Shown here: positions 49,265 to 60,438 of the stretch, in pieces
Layout of the letters: the number at the start of each line of letters is the position of its first letter
Numbering within the stretch: position 1 is the stretch's first letter
NCBI GenBank assembly: GCA_027946555.1
Contig: JAPEVC010000005.1
Location: 278,476-342,475, forward strand
Length of the DNA: 64,000 bases
Origin: Gnomoniopsis sp. IMI 355080
Taxonomy: Eukaryota > Ascomycota > Sordariomycetes > Diaporthales > Gnomoniaceae
Direction: 5' to 3'
Position numbers and translations under genes: made by a program
Notes under the pieces: generated by a model
Told to the model about the DNA's origin: nothing
Database searches by the model: none
The model's input: the letters and a program-made list of their open reading frames with translations, nothing else

Positions 49265-51009
49265 ATGGGTGTCCTCGACGAGGTGACGGGCCCCGTGTCC
49301 CAGCACTTCTACCAGTTGTCAACAGCATCCCAGATAGGGGCCCTGTTCGCCGCCTTCATTGTCTTGTCAGTCGTCGTCAATGTCGCCCAGCAACTGCTCT
49401 TCAAAAACCCCAATGAGCCGCCCGTTGTCTTCCACTTGTTCCCCATCATCGGCAGCACCATAACCTATGGCATGGACCCGCCCCGATTCTTCGTCGAAAA
49501 CCGCGAAAAGGTCAGTCCACCAACCGCCTCAGCAGCTCCTCTCCTCCTTTGACAACCCAATGATATTAATGCGAAATCATGCAGTTTGGCAATGTATTCA
49601 CTTTCATACTCCTCGGCAAAAAGACAACCGTCTACGTCGGCCCCGAGGGCAACGAGTTTATCTTGAATGGCAAGGCTAAGGATGTCAACGCTGAAGAGAT
49701 CTATGGCGTCTTGACTACACCTGTTTTCGGAAAAGATGTTGTCTACGACTGCCCTAATAGCAAGCTGATGGAGCAAAAGAGGGTAGGCTGGTCATTGCAT
49801 TTCCCCCAACTCTTCGCGCTTGCTCTTTACTGACATGCGCTCCCTGCGAAATAGCTCATCAAGGCCGTCTTGACCACCGAAGCCTTTAAGCAATATGTGC
49901 CCATCATCTCCGACGAAACCACATCCTTCTTCAAGAAGAACGCTGATTTCAAGGGCGCTTCGGGCATCGTCGACATCTCCAAGAAGATGGGCCAGCTTAC
50001 TATCTTCACCGCCTCTCACTGCCTCCAGGGAAAGATTTGCCGCGACCAATTTGACGAGGGTATTGCCGACCTGTACCACGATCTCGATATGGGTTTCACA
50101 CCGATCAACTTCATGCTGCCTTGGGCTCCCCTTCCCCAGAACCGGAAGCGCGACCAGGCTCGCGAGACTGTCGCCAAGATCTACCGGGACACGATTGCAC
50201 GCCGCCGAAAGAACGCTGACAGCGACGAGGAGAGGAACGCTCAGGACATCATGCACCATCTGATGAACTCGACATACAAGAACGGCCAACCTGTGCCTGA
50301 GCACGAGATTGCCCACATGATGATCGCTCTGTTGATGGCCGGCCAGCATTCTTCTGCCGCCACCTCTACCTGGATCATGCTGCGTCTTGCCTCTCGCCCC
50401 GACATCATGGAGGAGCTGTACCAGGAACAGGTTCGTGTATTGGGATCGGCCGACAAGCCTCTTGAGTACGAAGACCTCTCCAAGCTGGAGCTTCACACCC
50501 AAGTCATCAAGGAAATCCTGAGGATGCACGCTCCGATCCACTCCATTATGCGAAAGGTCATGCAGCCCATGCCTGTCCCTGGAACCAAGTATGTTATTCC
50601 ACCGACACATACTCTCATGGCTGCTCCGGGTGTTTCCGGCAATGACTCCGAGTTCTTTCCCCAGCCTGAGCTGTGGGAGCCGCACCGTTGGGATGCGGAC
50701 TCGCCGCTGTCACCAAAGATGCCGACTAAGAATTTGGACGATGAAGAAAAGGTCGATTACGGCTATGGTCTCATCAGCAAAGGAGCCTCGTCTCCATACC
50801 TTCCCTTTGGAGCAGGCAGGCATCGTTGCATTGGCGAGCAGTTTGCATATCTCCAGCTGCAGACCATCACAGCGACTGTTGTGAGATTGTTCAAGTTTAG
50901 CAATGTCGATGGGTCGGTTGGCAAGGTCCCTGGCACTGACTATTCGTCGCTATTCTCCAAGGCACTCGAGCCAGCCAAGATCCGCTGGGAGCAACGGGAG
51001 AAGGCATAG
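49265..51009 (+). CDS. cyp51: Lanosterol/eburicol 14-alpha-demethylase (CYP51, B-like)
   Basis: ER-anchored P450 that removes the 14-alpha methyl group in ergosterol synthesis; target of azole antifungals. Exons 49265-49510, 49585-49782 and 49855-51009 give about 532 residues. One N-terminal membrane anchor (about 22-45, IGALFAAFIVLSVVVNV) is followed by NEPPVVFHLFPIIGSTITYG and the substrate-site stretch YGVLTTPVFGKDVVYD with both conserved tyrosines. Then come the I-helix MAGQHSSAATSTW, ExxR in KEILRMH, and the haem loop FGAGRHRCIGE with Cys473. The start context MGVLDEVTGP resembles CYP51B of related sordariomycetes; paralogue assignment is by eye. No obvious loss of active-site residues. 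It heads a tandem with a DUF3074 gene and another P450. Confidence 0.95.
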
Positions 51010-51756
51010 ACACTCTCGTCATTTGACTTCAATTGATGATACGTGTAGATATACGATTCAATGCGGACTGGACAGGGGAAAAAACCACGGGTAGACAACA
51101 GGAGAGCATGGGGCATTACGAGCTCGCGGTTTCGTGCGCTCTGTGGACTGTATATAACCACATCATAGCATAGAATAATTTTAATACACCATGGAAACAC
51201 AAGTCACAGAAGATGTAACCTAATGCCCCTACCAGTCTTGAGAAAAACAGATAAAAAAAAGAAAGATAATCAAACCTTAAGGAGACTCATGTCAGCCGAG
51301 TTTGCTATAATTGGGGATTTCAGGGCCAGTGAGTGCCGTTGTACAGTAAGTAACATCCCTTGCACTAACGTTTCAACTGGGGCAATGGTTTTGACTGGTG
51401 AGCGTGCCGTCGCAGCCAGGCCCTGCCCCAGCTTCTCCCCATAGAAAGCTTCCCTCAAAGCTTCTTCTGTACGTCATGGCCTGATGCTATACAAAATTGG
51501 AGGAAGATCGCGTTTGACAGCAAGTATAACTTAGCCCTGGAAACCGCTTCTGCGAGCTGCAGGAAAACTCGCTCTTGGCTTCCGCTGTCATTTATCAGAA
51601 CGCCCACGACGCCGCCCTTCGACGTGATTTAAACCCCTTAGGGTTCTTCCATCGAATAGTCTTTCATATCATTGAGCCCAGCAAAGCGATACAGGTGTTT
51701 TCATCTCTTCTAACACAATATTCATCAAGCTCAAACCTCAGGACCGGCCAGCAATT
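51010..51756. other. Spacer between CYP51 and DUF3074 gene
   Basis: 747 bp, AT-richer near 51230-51290. Nothing recognised beyond UTR-like sequence. Confidence 0.5.
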
Positions 51757-52836
51757 ATGATCGAATATCAAACCCCAATCATCCGTCTTTCCGGCCTCAA
51801 GGTATCGCAACTTCCTTCGGCATCCGCCACATCCGAAGAGCTTACACCCTTCATCACCGCCCTTTTGAAAGAGGCTCTCCCTTTTATCGAATTTGCCACA
51901 CCCAAAGGTCAGACTTCAAGTCCGTGGAAGAGCAAAGGCACCAAGAAATTCCCCGAGTCCGCCGCCAAAGTCGAGCTCACCGAGCGCGTGTTGACCCTCC
52001 CTGCAGCCGGAGCCGCGGGGCAGGCCAACAGCAACGGCGGCGGCGACGACACCCAGGCGTCCACCAAAGCGAAACCCGCGGAGACCACAACGGAAACGTG
52101 GGCTTGCCGGCGCAGCGTCCACATCGACTCGGCCACCAAGGGCACGGCCTCTTGGGCGGAGTTTGCGCGGTGCATTCGCGACGAGCATGCGGAGACCGAA
52201 GACGCCTTCACGCCGACGGTGCTGGCGCACCGAGAGGCGCAGTCGTGGGCCGGCGCAGGCGATATCAGGCCCATAGTCGTTGGTGGCGAGGAGGGAGGAG
52301 AGAGCAACAGCAGCGTGCGGTGGGGTAGGTTTTCGCTGGTGCTCGTCGAGATGAAGCACAAGATCCCGCCGCCGCTGAAGCCGCGGGTGTTCCCTGTGCT
52401 TCAGCTACTCGCCACGGCGATGGATCTTCCAGCGGGAACGCAGGACGGTGCGGCGGCGGAGGCGCGGGCAAAGGACGAGTTTGTGGTTGTCAGCGTGCCG
52501 GTGGCGGACTTTACAGGGAGCGAGCTGGCGGTGTTGAGCAAAGAAGCGGGCGTGGTGGTGGGCGCGTATGCGGCGGTGGAGAGAGTGAAGAAGGAGGAGA
52601 GTGGCAGGGGGGACGTCGAGTGGATCATGGCGACGGCGAGTGATGCCAAGGGCGTGTTGCCCATGTGGGTGCAGACCAAGGCTGTGCCGGGCCAGATTGC
52701 AAAGGATGTGGCGTTGTTCCTGGGCTGGATTGCGGGTGAGCGGGAGAGGGCCGCCAGTGGGCAAGGAGGGAAGGGGGTGGAGAAGGAGGAGGGTGTGACG
52801 GCGAATGAATCTCAGCAGGTTGGAAATGGGGCATAG
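51757..52836 (+). CDS. DUF3074 (START-like) protein
   Basis: Single exon, 359 residues. The pattern matches fungal DUF3074 proteins. An N-terminal segment SEELTPFITALLKEALPFIE is followed by WACRRSVHIDSATKGTASWAEF, starting from the conserved W-x-x-R-R-S-x-H. A strand-rich core comes next (VRWGRFSLVLVEMKHKIPPPLKPRVFPVLQLLA, interrupted here only for description), then FVVVSVPVADF, YAAVERVK, VEWIMATASDAKGVLPMWVQ and a C-terminal helix PGQIAKDVALFLGWI. DUF3074 is related to the START fold, which holds lipids, but no ligand is proven. A Gly/Ala/Thr linker (about 85-115) and a Glu/Gly-rich tail are disordered. Its position directly behind CYP51, same strand, suggests but does not show a link to sterol handling. 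Confidence 0.82.
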   Translation: MIEYQTPIIRLSGLKVSQLPSASATSEELTPFITALLKEALPFIEFATPKGQTSSPWKSKGTKKFPESAAKVELTERVLTLPAAGAAGQANSNGGGDDTQASTKAKPAETTTETWACRRSVHIDSATKGTASWAEFARCIRDEHAETEDAFTPTVLAHREAQSWAGAGDIRPIVVGGEEGGESNSSVRWGRFSLVLVEMKHKIPPPLKPRVFPVLQLLATAMDLPAGTQDGAAAEARAKDEFVVVSVPVADFTGSELAVLSKEAGVVVGAYAAVERVKKEESGRGDVEWIMATASDAKGVLPMWVQTKAVPGQIAKDVALFLGWIAGERERAASGQGGKGVEKEEGVTANESQQVGNGA

Positions 52837-54423
52837 CTCGACTGTGGACTGAGTTCAAGGTGCGCCTGGGGACCGGGAAGCAGGCGAAGGAGTTTTGGGG
52901 GGGGGGGTGGATGCTACTGGATCTCGAGTCTGCATGAGCCAAGTCTCGATGAAGAAAGCTAGCATATAATTCTAGTTTCGACGACTATGATCGTCATGGC
53001 CGAAATATAATAATAGTCAAAGTGTTAATCCTACGGATGGTAGCAGTTGCAAGTCTCCGCAATACACTATACAAATACACACTTTCGCACGTTTGAGCAT
53101 TGTGGACGACCTTATTGACCTTGACTCTTCATCAAGCAGATGTGCATAGAACGCTACACCAACCTTCGCAAAGCCGTCATATTTTTTTGTCTAGGGGGGG
53201 GGGATACTGTAGGTGCATAGGTTGGTATATACACACGCATATCTTGTATATACCTAGGTACCTAGGTACATACCTAAGGCAACCAACCTACTAAGTACCT
53301 GAGTACCTACCTAGGTATATACGTACATACCAATGACGTTGGTGATCAAGTGTAAGACGGGACGGCACGCCAACGCCGTTGCCGTCGGCGGACGGGCAGA
53401 CTCGAATGCATCGGCTCAGCAATGGATGTGATCAGCACAAATAGAAGCGACCAATCGGGACCGAAGGAGTAGTAAAGTTTCGCTGGCACATAGCAGGTAC
53501 TATGTAGCGTATCGAGGTGGGCCTTGAAATCACTGACGACCAGTGTGTTTCTCGGTTAATATGAGACACACACCTCGCACCTGTTTCTACAACAGGGCTT
53601 CTTTTCGATTGGAGCTCAGCACGCCCCACGAGTCAAATGAACTGGATTCCTAACTAAGGCACCGCACTTCAGACGGACGCCATTTGGGTTCCACATGTTC
53701 GGGGGTTCGTAGCAGCTTCTTTGATCAGACCAACGTCTTACCAATGTGGCCATCCTATCCTATCGCGCAAATACAACGCCGACCTCAGAACAGCACCGGA
53801 TGGGACTGACGGACAAATGTCAAACACTGCCGCTTCATGTCTAGCGCTTCAGCCTCATGAAACGTGGCAACGCGACGAGAGGATTTGCATGTTTACCCAG
53901 GTACCTGATTAGGTAGTCGATGGTCGGTAGCAAGTAGCAGGTAGGCAGAACAATCACTATATGTGTGCATTTATTTTGTCTGCTAAAAGTATTTAATTCC
54001 AGTGTCTCCCGACATCCGTGTGCAATAGAACAAGCCAGCCTTCAATTCCGCCCTAGACCGGAGATCAGAGACAATAATAACTCCGTGTCCGGTCTACGAA
54101 CTACCTACTAAATCCAGCATTTTGGCCACCCAAACAGCACAGCACAGCACACTCACTGCATCCAAGTCGCAAAGCATTCTGAAACGGGCCTAGCATTACT
54201 TACTCCGTATTACTCTCGCACATGCGCCTTGCAAGTTGGTTCAGTAATTCTGCTCTTTTACAAGCTATCTTGATTGCATCGTCCGCGGCACTTCCAATTC
54301 AAGATTACAGCTACTTCACATGAAAATACAGAGTCTCTCAGCCTTGTCACCCAAATCACACAACCTGCCGCACCGGCCAAGAGCCAGCAAATTTTCCAGA
54401 GCCACGCCGACCGGCACGCGATC
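52837..54423. other. Spacer rich in TACCTAGG motifs
   Basis: 1.59 kb, no gene recognised. A cluster of TACCTA/TAGGTA motifs with three exact ACCTAGGT octamers spans 53226-53335. G-runs lie near 52897 and 53197. Confidence 0.55.
53226..53335. repeat. TACCTAGGTA-type motif cluster
   Basis: Alternating TACCTA, TAGGTA and TATATAC elements; exact ACCTAGGT at 53252-53259, 53260-53267 and 53309-53316. The sequence is nearly self-complementary over its length. Confidence 0.75.
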
Positions 54424-56212
54424 ATGGATTTCCCCTTCAAGCCAGCCGCGGCCATTTCTGCAGTCGCTGCTTTTGGCCTGACGACATATCTGAGACCCCA
54501 GTGGTCCACACTCGCTTTTACCAGCTACTTCGCCTCCAGCTTCACAGTCTACTTCTTAGGGTGGGCATTTTGGACGGTCATACTGTATCCGAAGCTCTTC
54601 TCGCCCTTGCGCGGTCTTCCAGAACCCAAAAGTCAGTCATGGTTCAACGGAAATTGGAACAAGATACGGGCTGAGCCGTCCGGTGCGCCAATGCTAGAAT
54701 GGTAGGTACTGCCTGCATATGAGCTTTTATCTGCATCTGCCTCTCTTCCTGCTCTCAAGACGATGCTAACAGTCGAGCAGGGCGACCACAATCCCAAACG
54801 AGGGCGTGATTCGCTACCTTGCACTTCTTAACTCGGAGCGCCTGCTGCTCACTTCGCCAAAAGCCCTCGCTGAGGTCCTCGTCACCAAGAATTATGATTT
54901 CCAGAAGCCCGCCATGATGCGCTACGGCCTGGGGCGCCTTCTTGGCATCGGCGTTCTCCTGGCCGAGGGCGAGGAGCACAAGTTCCAGCGCAAGAACCTG
55001 ATGCCGGCCTTTGCCTTTCGTCACGTCAAAGATCTTTACCAGGTCTTTTGGGAGAAATCGCGAGAGGGTGTGCAAGCCATGGTCGAACAAATCGAGCTTG
55101 ACGCGGCAAAGGAACCCACCAGCCCTACGATCTCGGACCCGGAAAAGGAGGCGCTCATGCAAGATGCAAACGGCAAGACAGGCCTGATGGAAGTCGGCGC
55201 TTGGGCATCGCGGATCACCCTCGACATTATCGGCGTCGCTGGTCTCGGGCGCGATTTCGGCGCCATTGCCGATCCGAGCAACAAGCTCTTCAAGACGTAC
55301 AACATGATCTTCAAACCGTCCCGCCAGGCGCAAATCTTGGGCCTGCTCGGGCTCATCATGCCCATGTGGATCGTCGCTCGCCTGCCAGTCAAGCGCAACG
55401 GCGACGTGGCCGAGGCCGCGCGGACTATTCGCGAGGTCTGCCACGAGCTCATCCGCGAGAAGAAGGAGAAGCTCGCCCGCAAGGAGTTGACTGATGTAGA
55501 CATCCTTTCTGTCGCGTTGGAGAGCGGCGGTTTCACGGACGAGAACCTGGTCGATCAGCTCATGACCTTCCTGGCGGCCGGGCACGAAACCACAGCGAGC
55601 AGTATGACGTGGGCGATCTACATGCTGTGCCGGTATCCTGACGTCCAGAGGAGACTGCGCGAGGAGATCCGCTCCAAGCTGCCGAGCATCGACGATGCCT
55701 CGGCCACGATCACGAGTTTGGACATTGACCACATGCCCTACCTGAACGCCGTCTGCTCCGAGACCCTCCGCTACTTTTCGCCCGTCCCCATGACCCTCCG
55801 TGAGGCTGCCGTTGACACCACCATCCAAGGGCACAAGGTGCCCAAGGGAACGCGCATCATCCTCGGCGTGACGGCCAACAACAAGGACACGGCGCTCTGG
55901 GGCGCTGACGCCATGACGTTCAACCCGGACCGGTGGATGCCCAAGCACGAGGGCGACAAAAAGGCCGCGAGCGGCGGCGCGACGAGTAACTATGCCTTTA
56001 TGACCTTCTTGCACGGCCCGCGCAGCTGCATCGGGCAAGCGTTTGCCAAGGCCGAGTTCGCGTGTTTGCTGGCCTCGTGGGTGGGCAAGATGGAGTTCGA
56101 ACTGCAGTACCCGGAGGAGATGGATGAGAGCAAGGTCGAGATCAAGAGTAATGTTACAGCGAGGCCGGCCAAGGGTATGCGTGTGAAGGTCAAGGTACTG
56201 GATGGATGGTGA
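54424..56212 (+). CDS. Cytochrome P450 monooxygenase, microsomal, family uncertain
   Basis: Exons 54424-54701 and 54781-56212 give about 569 residues. Two hydrophobic N-terminal segments (about 7-25 and 33-55) anchor it in the ER. P450 signatures are complete: I-helix FLAAGHETTASSMTW, ExxR in CSETLRYF, FNPDRWMP, and haem loop FLHGPRSCIGQAFAK with Cys509. The haem loop and I-helix resemble CYP3/CYP4-clan fungal P450s rather than CYP51. The substrate cannot be read from sequence. An unusual feature is the extra N-terminal hydrophobic segment. It is the third plus-strand gene after CYP51. A long antisense frame (54755-56038) is a by-product of its high GC. A pathway role together with CYP51 is only a guess. 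Confidence 0.9.
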
Positions 56213-56708
56213 GCGGGAAGCTAATAGAGTACATAAATATTACTTAATGAGTTAATGAGAAGTCTTCATATAGGAGCTGTGGATCTACCCCATCTCCTGA
56301 CAAGAGTCTGACATTTCATATTCCATATGAGATCAAGGTAGCACAGTCTTACTCGGGTTAGTCTTCAAAGGCAAAGCGTTGACTAAATCAGACAAAGAAA
56401 ACTTTGTGCAGGGACGCCGATGGATCAAGGTGGATGAGTGACCACGGTAGAATGACGAGGTGGTGTATATCTCTTGAGGTACCGTGAGAATAGGTGACAA
56501 GTAATACAGAAAAACGTTGGGTGCTGAAGACTGGACGATCGCCAAGTGGCGTGACGCGAGCTGCCTTATGATGCGCCCCCCCCCCCAAAGCTTGTTCAGG
56601 TTTCTTTGACATCTACGACGTATCGTGCCCTGAAGCTCCTTAGCCTCGTCAAAATCGTTTTTTTATCATTGCACTTTGGCTATGTATCGCCTAAAGACCG
56701 AAGCGTGG
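56213..56708. other. Spacer between P450 and pseudogene
   Basis: 496 bp. A C-run lies at about 56577-56586. No gene recognised. Confidence 0.5.
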
Positions 56709-57330
56709 TCAACGTTCCTCTTGGCGGGCCCAAACCTCTCCCAACGCCTGTATTAATCCACCCACCGCGGCAACACCTCTGCCAGTCTCTTCTTCTCCAG
56801 AGAGCATAGGCACGTGCAGCAGTACTGCGTTTCTCTGGCCAGGGCTGCGCTTCTCTAACTCTGCCAACGAAACATAACAGACGAGCCCACACACATGATT
56901 ACCCACATCATCCGTTGCTCTGACATCCGGCACCACATGTGCATTACGTCCCTTCTGGGCGTTTCTTCTTCTCATCCATCTTCCATATCTTGTGCGTCTC
57001 CTTCCTCGTGATTGTCCGCTTGTCCAAGTCCGGGTACTCATGGTAGCCATCGCGGTTGGAACCCCGCTCAATTGAGAAGAAGCTCAGCTCAACGTCCACG
57101 CCAGTTTGAAGAATGATATCAGTCTGGGCATCTTTTAGGAGTTGCGAGGATTTCTGGAGGAATTAGCTGTAGGCGGACCTGAGGGGCTTTGGGTGAGTGG
57201 TGATGTCTATGCCGGGGGACGATGGAGGCAAGCGCTTCAGAATTTCAAAGGAGGGATTCACAGTGTCTCAGAGGGCTTGCGAGATGGTCCCAAAGCCGGT
57301 GACGAGGACGCGGATGTTTTGGTCGGCCAT
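56709..57330 (-). pseudogene. Pyroglutamyl-peptidase I (C15 family) pseudogene
   Basis: Intact homologues cut N-terminal pyroglutamate from peptides. Reading minus from the ATG at 57330: MADQNIRVLVTGFG, a TGA (57270-57268), then VNPSFEILKRLPP, a TAA (57165-57163), TDIILQTGVDVELSFFSIER, GSNRDGYHEYPD and KETHKIW, and a TAA at 56946. The match resumes one frame over with PDVRATDDVGNHVCGLVCYV, SLAELEK, RNAVLLHVP and GGLIQALGEVW, stopping at 56709. Glu in FSIERG, Cys in VGNHVCG and His in LLHVP correspond to the known catalytic triad. About 40 residues usually found between KIW and the Cys segment are missing. No splice signals rescue the stops. So: two internal stops, a frameshift and a deletion. 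Confidence 0.78.
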
Positions 57331-58301
57331 GTTTGGTGTCGAGCGTTGGGACCGTCCGCTGGTTTAGTGAATCGCAGGATGTCTTGCCGATGGTCGAGAG
57401 CCTGATAACACTAGCAATCGGTCGATTAGAGAAACCCGACGCCTTTGAGATTATTTACACATATATTGATGGATTTTTGAAGTGTGGTCTGAGTCCCTCG
57501 ATGCGGTTCACCCTTGTCAAGCCATCTGACCACCAGGCTGCCGTTATTGCAGCTTCGAACATTTTCACGACCCATTTATTGAGTAAAGAAGGGCTACTCA
57601 TAGTTGAAGTTCTGTTGTTTGATATTGTGGAGTTCAATTTTCGGCTCTTGGTCTTTTCAACCAAGCGCATACTGTCATCTAGTCCCGCCTGATCAAGGGC
57701 ATCTGTTCCAACAAGGTCAAATAGGATCTTGTAGGAAGCCGAACGTCAAGAACTATACCATTCATTCTTCTAAGCATCAAATCGAGAATCAAGATGGTAG
57801 GTACATTAACGGGACACCGGACAAAGAGCGGGCAAGCTGGGGCATGAGCATTTGCACCCTGGCAACTAATTTCAGATTAACGCAACTTATCAAAAGCCGT
57901 ATTTGTTCTGTCTTTGATTGCAATGTTGAACGATCAGGTTTGAGAATTAGCCTAAATACTTGACTATGAAAAGAAAATGAACAGTGGCCACGAAGAAGGT
58001 TTGGGCGCCCTCGAGGGGAAGTGCGTCGTCGCCCGTGCAAAGCAGTCACCTCTAGGTATCACGGACACTGGGTCGAATCTCGATAGATGGAGGCGTTTCA
58101 GGCCTTAAAAGAATCCCGTGATGAGTTACTTCGCAACGCAGTTCTCAGCAAGACTATGTCTACCAAAAAACTGGTAAAGGAGCAGTGACATCGCATCGCT
58201 GAGCATACTAGCCCCACTAACAACTGTAGCCTTAGCAACCTGCAAACGTGAGAATATAACCCCAAAGTCAGCAGCATTTCGAATTGAAATTTGGCAGTGT
58301 T

Positions 58302-58373
58302 GAGCAGATGGTCTAGGGGTAACTCGTAGGCTTGCAAGCCTCAAGGTGGCCAGTTCAAGTCTGTGGTCTGTCT
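58302..58373 (+). other. tRNA-like relic with pol III A and B boxes
   Basis: TGGTCTAGGGG (58309-58319) fits the A-box pattern TRGYNNANNNG and GTTCAAGTC (58353-58361) fits the B box GWTCRANNC, at near-normal spacing. The ends pair partly (GAGCAGA with TCTGTCT). The D-arm and T-stem do not close, and the anticodon hairpin around CTTGCAAG has no regular 7-nt loop. It is not a working tRNA by eye; more likely a pseudogene or tRNA-derived SINE head. Confidence 0.35.
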
Positions 58374-58410
58374 GTTATTTATAGTCTCGGGACCTGACTC
58401 TAAACTCGCC

Positions 58411-58620
58411 CAAGTCCTGGGCAAGAACTGACGATAAACTACCTTCCTAATAAGCAAATTATTCTTTCCTACATGGTTTCTTTGTCCTAGGCAAGTAATT
58501 GGATACAATTGACGATAAAACTGTCTCATGATAAGCAAACTATTCTTTCCTATATGGTTTCTTCGTCCTCGGCAAGAATTGACTATAACTGACGATAAAC
58601 TACCTTCATAATAAGCAAAG
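58411..58620 (+). repeat. Tandem repeat, about 80-bp unit
   Basis: Units begin with GACGATAAA at 58430, 58511 and 58591 (period 81 then 80). Each carries ATAAGCAAA, TATTCTTTCCTA, ATGGTTTCTT, and GTCCT-GGCAAG. A partial unit precedes (from 58411) and the third copy is cut off near 58620. About 2.6 copies, imperfect. It lies 40 bases after the tRNA-like segment. Confidence 0.8.
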
Positions 58621-60438
58621 GGACGCCTTTCTTTCCTCCGGGTTCCTTTTGCTATTTTGATCTATCTCGGGTCTCCGTTTCCCGTCGTCCAGCTATGAAT
58701 CTGTTTCCATGCCTCACTCAAATGTCATTCTCTGACTTTGCAAATACTTGACGCCATGGAATCGTCGCTGACTCGCTGGGGCATAACGTCTTTGATACTA
58801 TCCCTTTGAGTGCTGCTGCTAGGTAAATTATCTATGTAGGTAGGTAGTCTGCTCTCGATAAGGCGGCATGACAATTTCCAGCCCATGGCATACTGCAATA
58901 CCCAAGACCTATTCGCGCAAGGGCCGAATCGAGTAACCTAACAATCTCGGCCTACGCGAGGCTGCCCTCGGATTTAATGACCTCTCTTCCTTTGGCCGCA
59001 GTGGCTTGCGCACGATCCCCCTCCCCTCCCAAATTCAGGTGAACCATCAGCGCCACATCGCCGCTTCCCGATTTTGGCAGCGAAAACAGACTCAGGAGCC
59101 TCGGCAATCGTGCCCTTATTTTCTGCAAGATGGGGCCGCCGATCTTGAATCATCATATCCTGGAGAAAGCGTCTCGCTTCCGATCGCTTGGGGCAACAGT
59201 GTTGATTGTCCCTTGCATGGTTGACTGTGTCGTGAATGCGACGTCCAGGCACATTGGCTCGAGGGAGAAAGGGATTGTATACGGAATTGGTTCCGTTGCT
59301 TACCTAGGTTAGGTTTGCTGCGTCGAAAACAGGATCGCTTTTCTCTGTTTCTGCCACTTTCGCAGCCGGTTGCAGCGGCGAGGTCTCTTCACACGGTAAT
59401 CCCTCACTTGGCCCTCCTTCGCCCAAGTCCGGTCAGGCTTGACCCTCGCAACGTAGAATGTACACTTCACCTTGCATCCGCTCAGGCCCACGAGAGAAAC
59501 TCCATACCTCGCTGGGTGGCACCATCATGGTGCACTTGTACTTTGAAACGTGTCTTCCTCCACCTTTCCTCTACCGACTCGAGGGCTCGAGCGCTACCTT
59601 GACCCCCCGTCTTTCCCAAAGCCAAAATTACTTGCAGCTGGTGTAGAACGAGTGAGATCTGTGCGTAGGGGACAGAGCGGCGGGACTCCATCCTAGGAAA
59701 CACAATCGATCCCTCGTCGTCTTTCCTCTTCCAGGTTCCCAAGATGCAGCGCTCGGATCGCGTTCGAGAGGACCTGGCCTCAGGTAGGGATGAAAAGAAA
59801 TGAGCGGCCGCAGTAGCCTGGGTCGTTGGTGAGGACGCAGGTCTGAGATGGGTCATGCAAGTCATCCGCTGCCTTGTGGGGAGACACCACAGCAACATGA
59901 AAAGAAGCAACTTGACAAGTCTGGATTCAGTCATCGATTGAACAATGTGTCTAATCGTCTTGAAACAGAGTAGCGGGCGGGGGAAGCCGACAAGGTGATC
60001 CTGTCTTGTCTCAAGGGCAGCTTGGGACTGACTAAAATTCGCGGGAAGAAGGGCGCTAGGTGGCCCAAGGACTTGCTTGTTCGGGTAGTGCGGTCCAAAC
60101 AATACGGACGACCTCACTGACTGCATACCTAGGGTTGGCGTTAGAGTCCTCATGAGAGCAAGACAACATTAACTCAGGGTAGGGTACGCGAAACGGAAGT
60201 GGAACTTTTTGAGATGGTGAGTTGATTGTTTTGCGCTGGTTTCAGCTGCCGAGACGGTGCTCGAGTAAGAGTATGTGTGAAAAAGCAGAGAATACCAGAG
60301 AATCGTTCCTCGTCTATCCTGTCCGCCAACGCCATGTCCCCGTGCCAACCGTTGGAAGAAGAAGAAAAATCCTTGAAAACAAGCCCTGCGTTGGTCCATC
60401 CTGCACAGGGGTAAAAAGAAATGCGACAACACCGATGA

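Larger units (their letters stand above)
57331..60438. other. 3.1-kb spacer with relic repeats
   Basis: No supported gene. It holds a tRNA-like segment (58302-58373), an 80-bp tandem repeat (58411-58620) and ACCTAGGT at 59302-59309. A 223-codon minus frame (59482-60153) has an internal Met followed by a signal-like LLLFMLLWCL, but no other support. Confidence 0.5.

Noticed and set aside
49792..50685. 297-codon minus frame
   Set aside because: Antisense shadow of CYP51.
54755..56038. 427-codon open frame on the minus strand
   Set aside because: Antisense to the second P450, whose haem loop and ExxR motifs are intact. The frame is a result of high GC at third positions.
59482..60153. 223-codon minus frame with signal-like segment
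   Set aside because: Only the hydrophobic run LLLFMLLWCL suggests secretion. The rest is unremarkable and has no conserved pattern.
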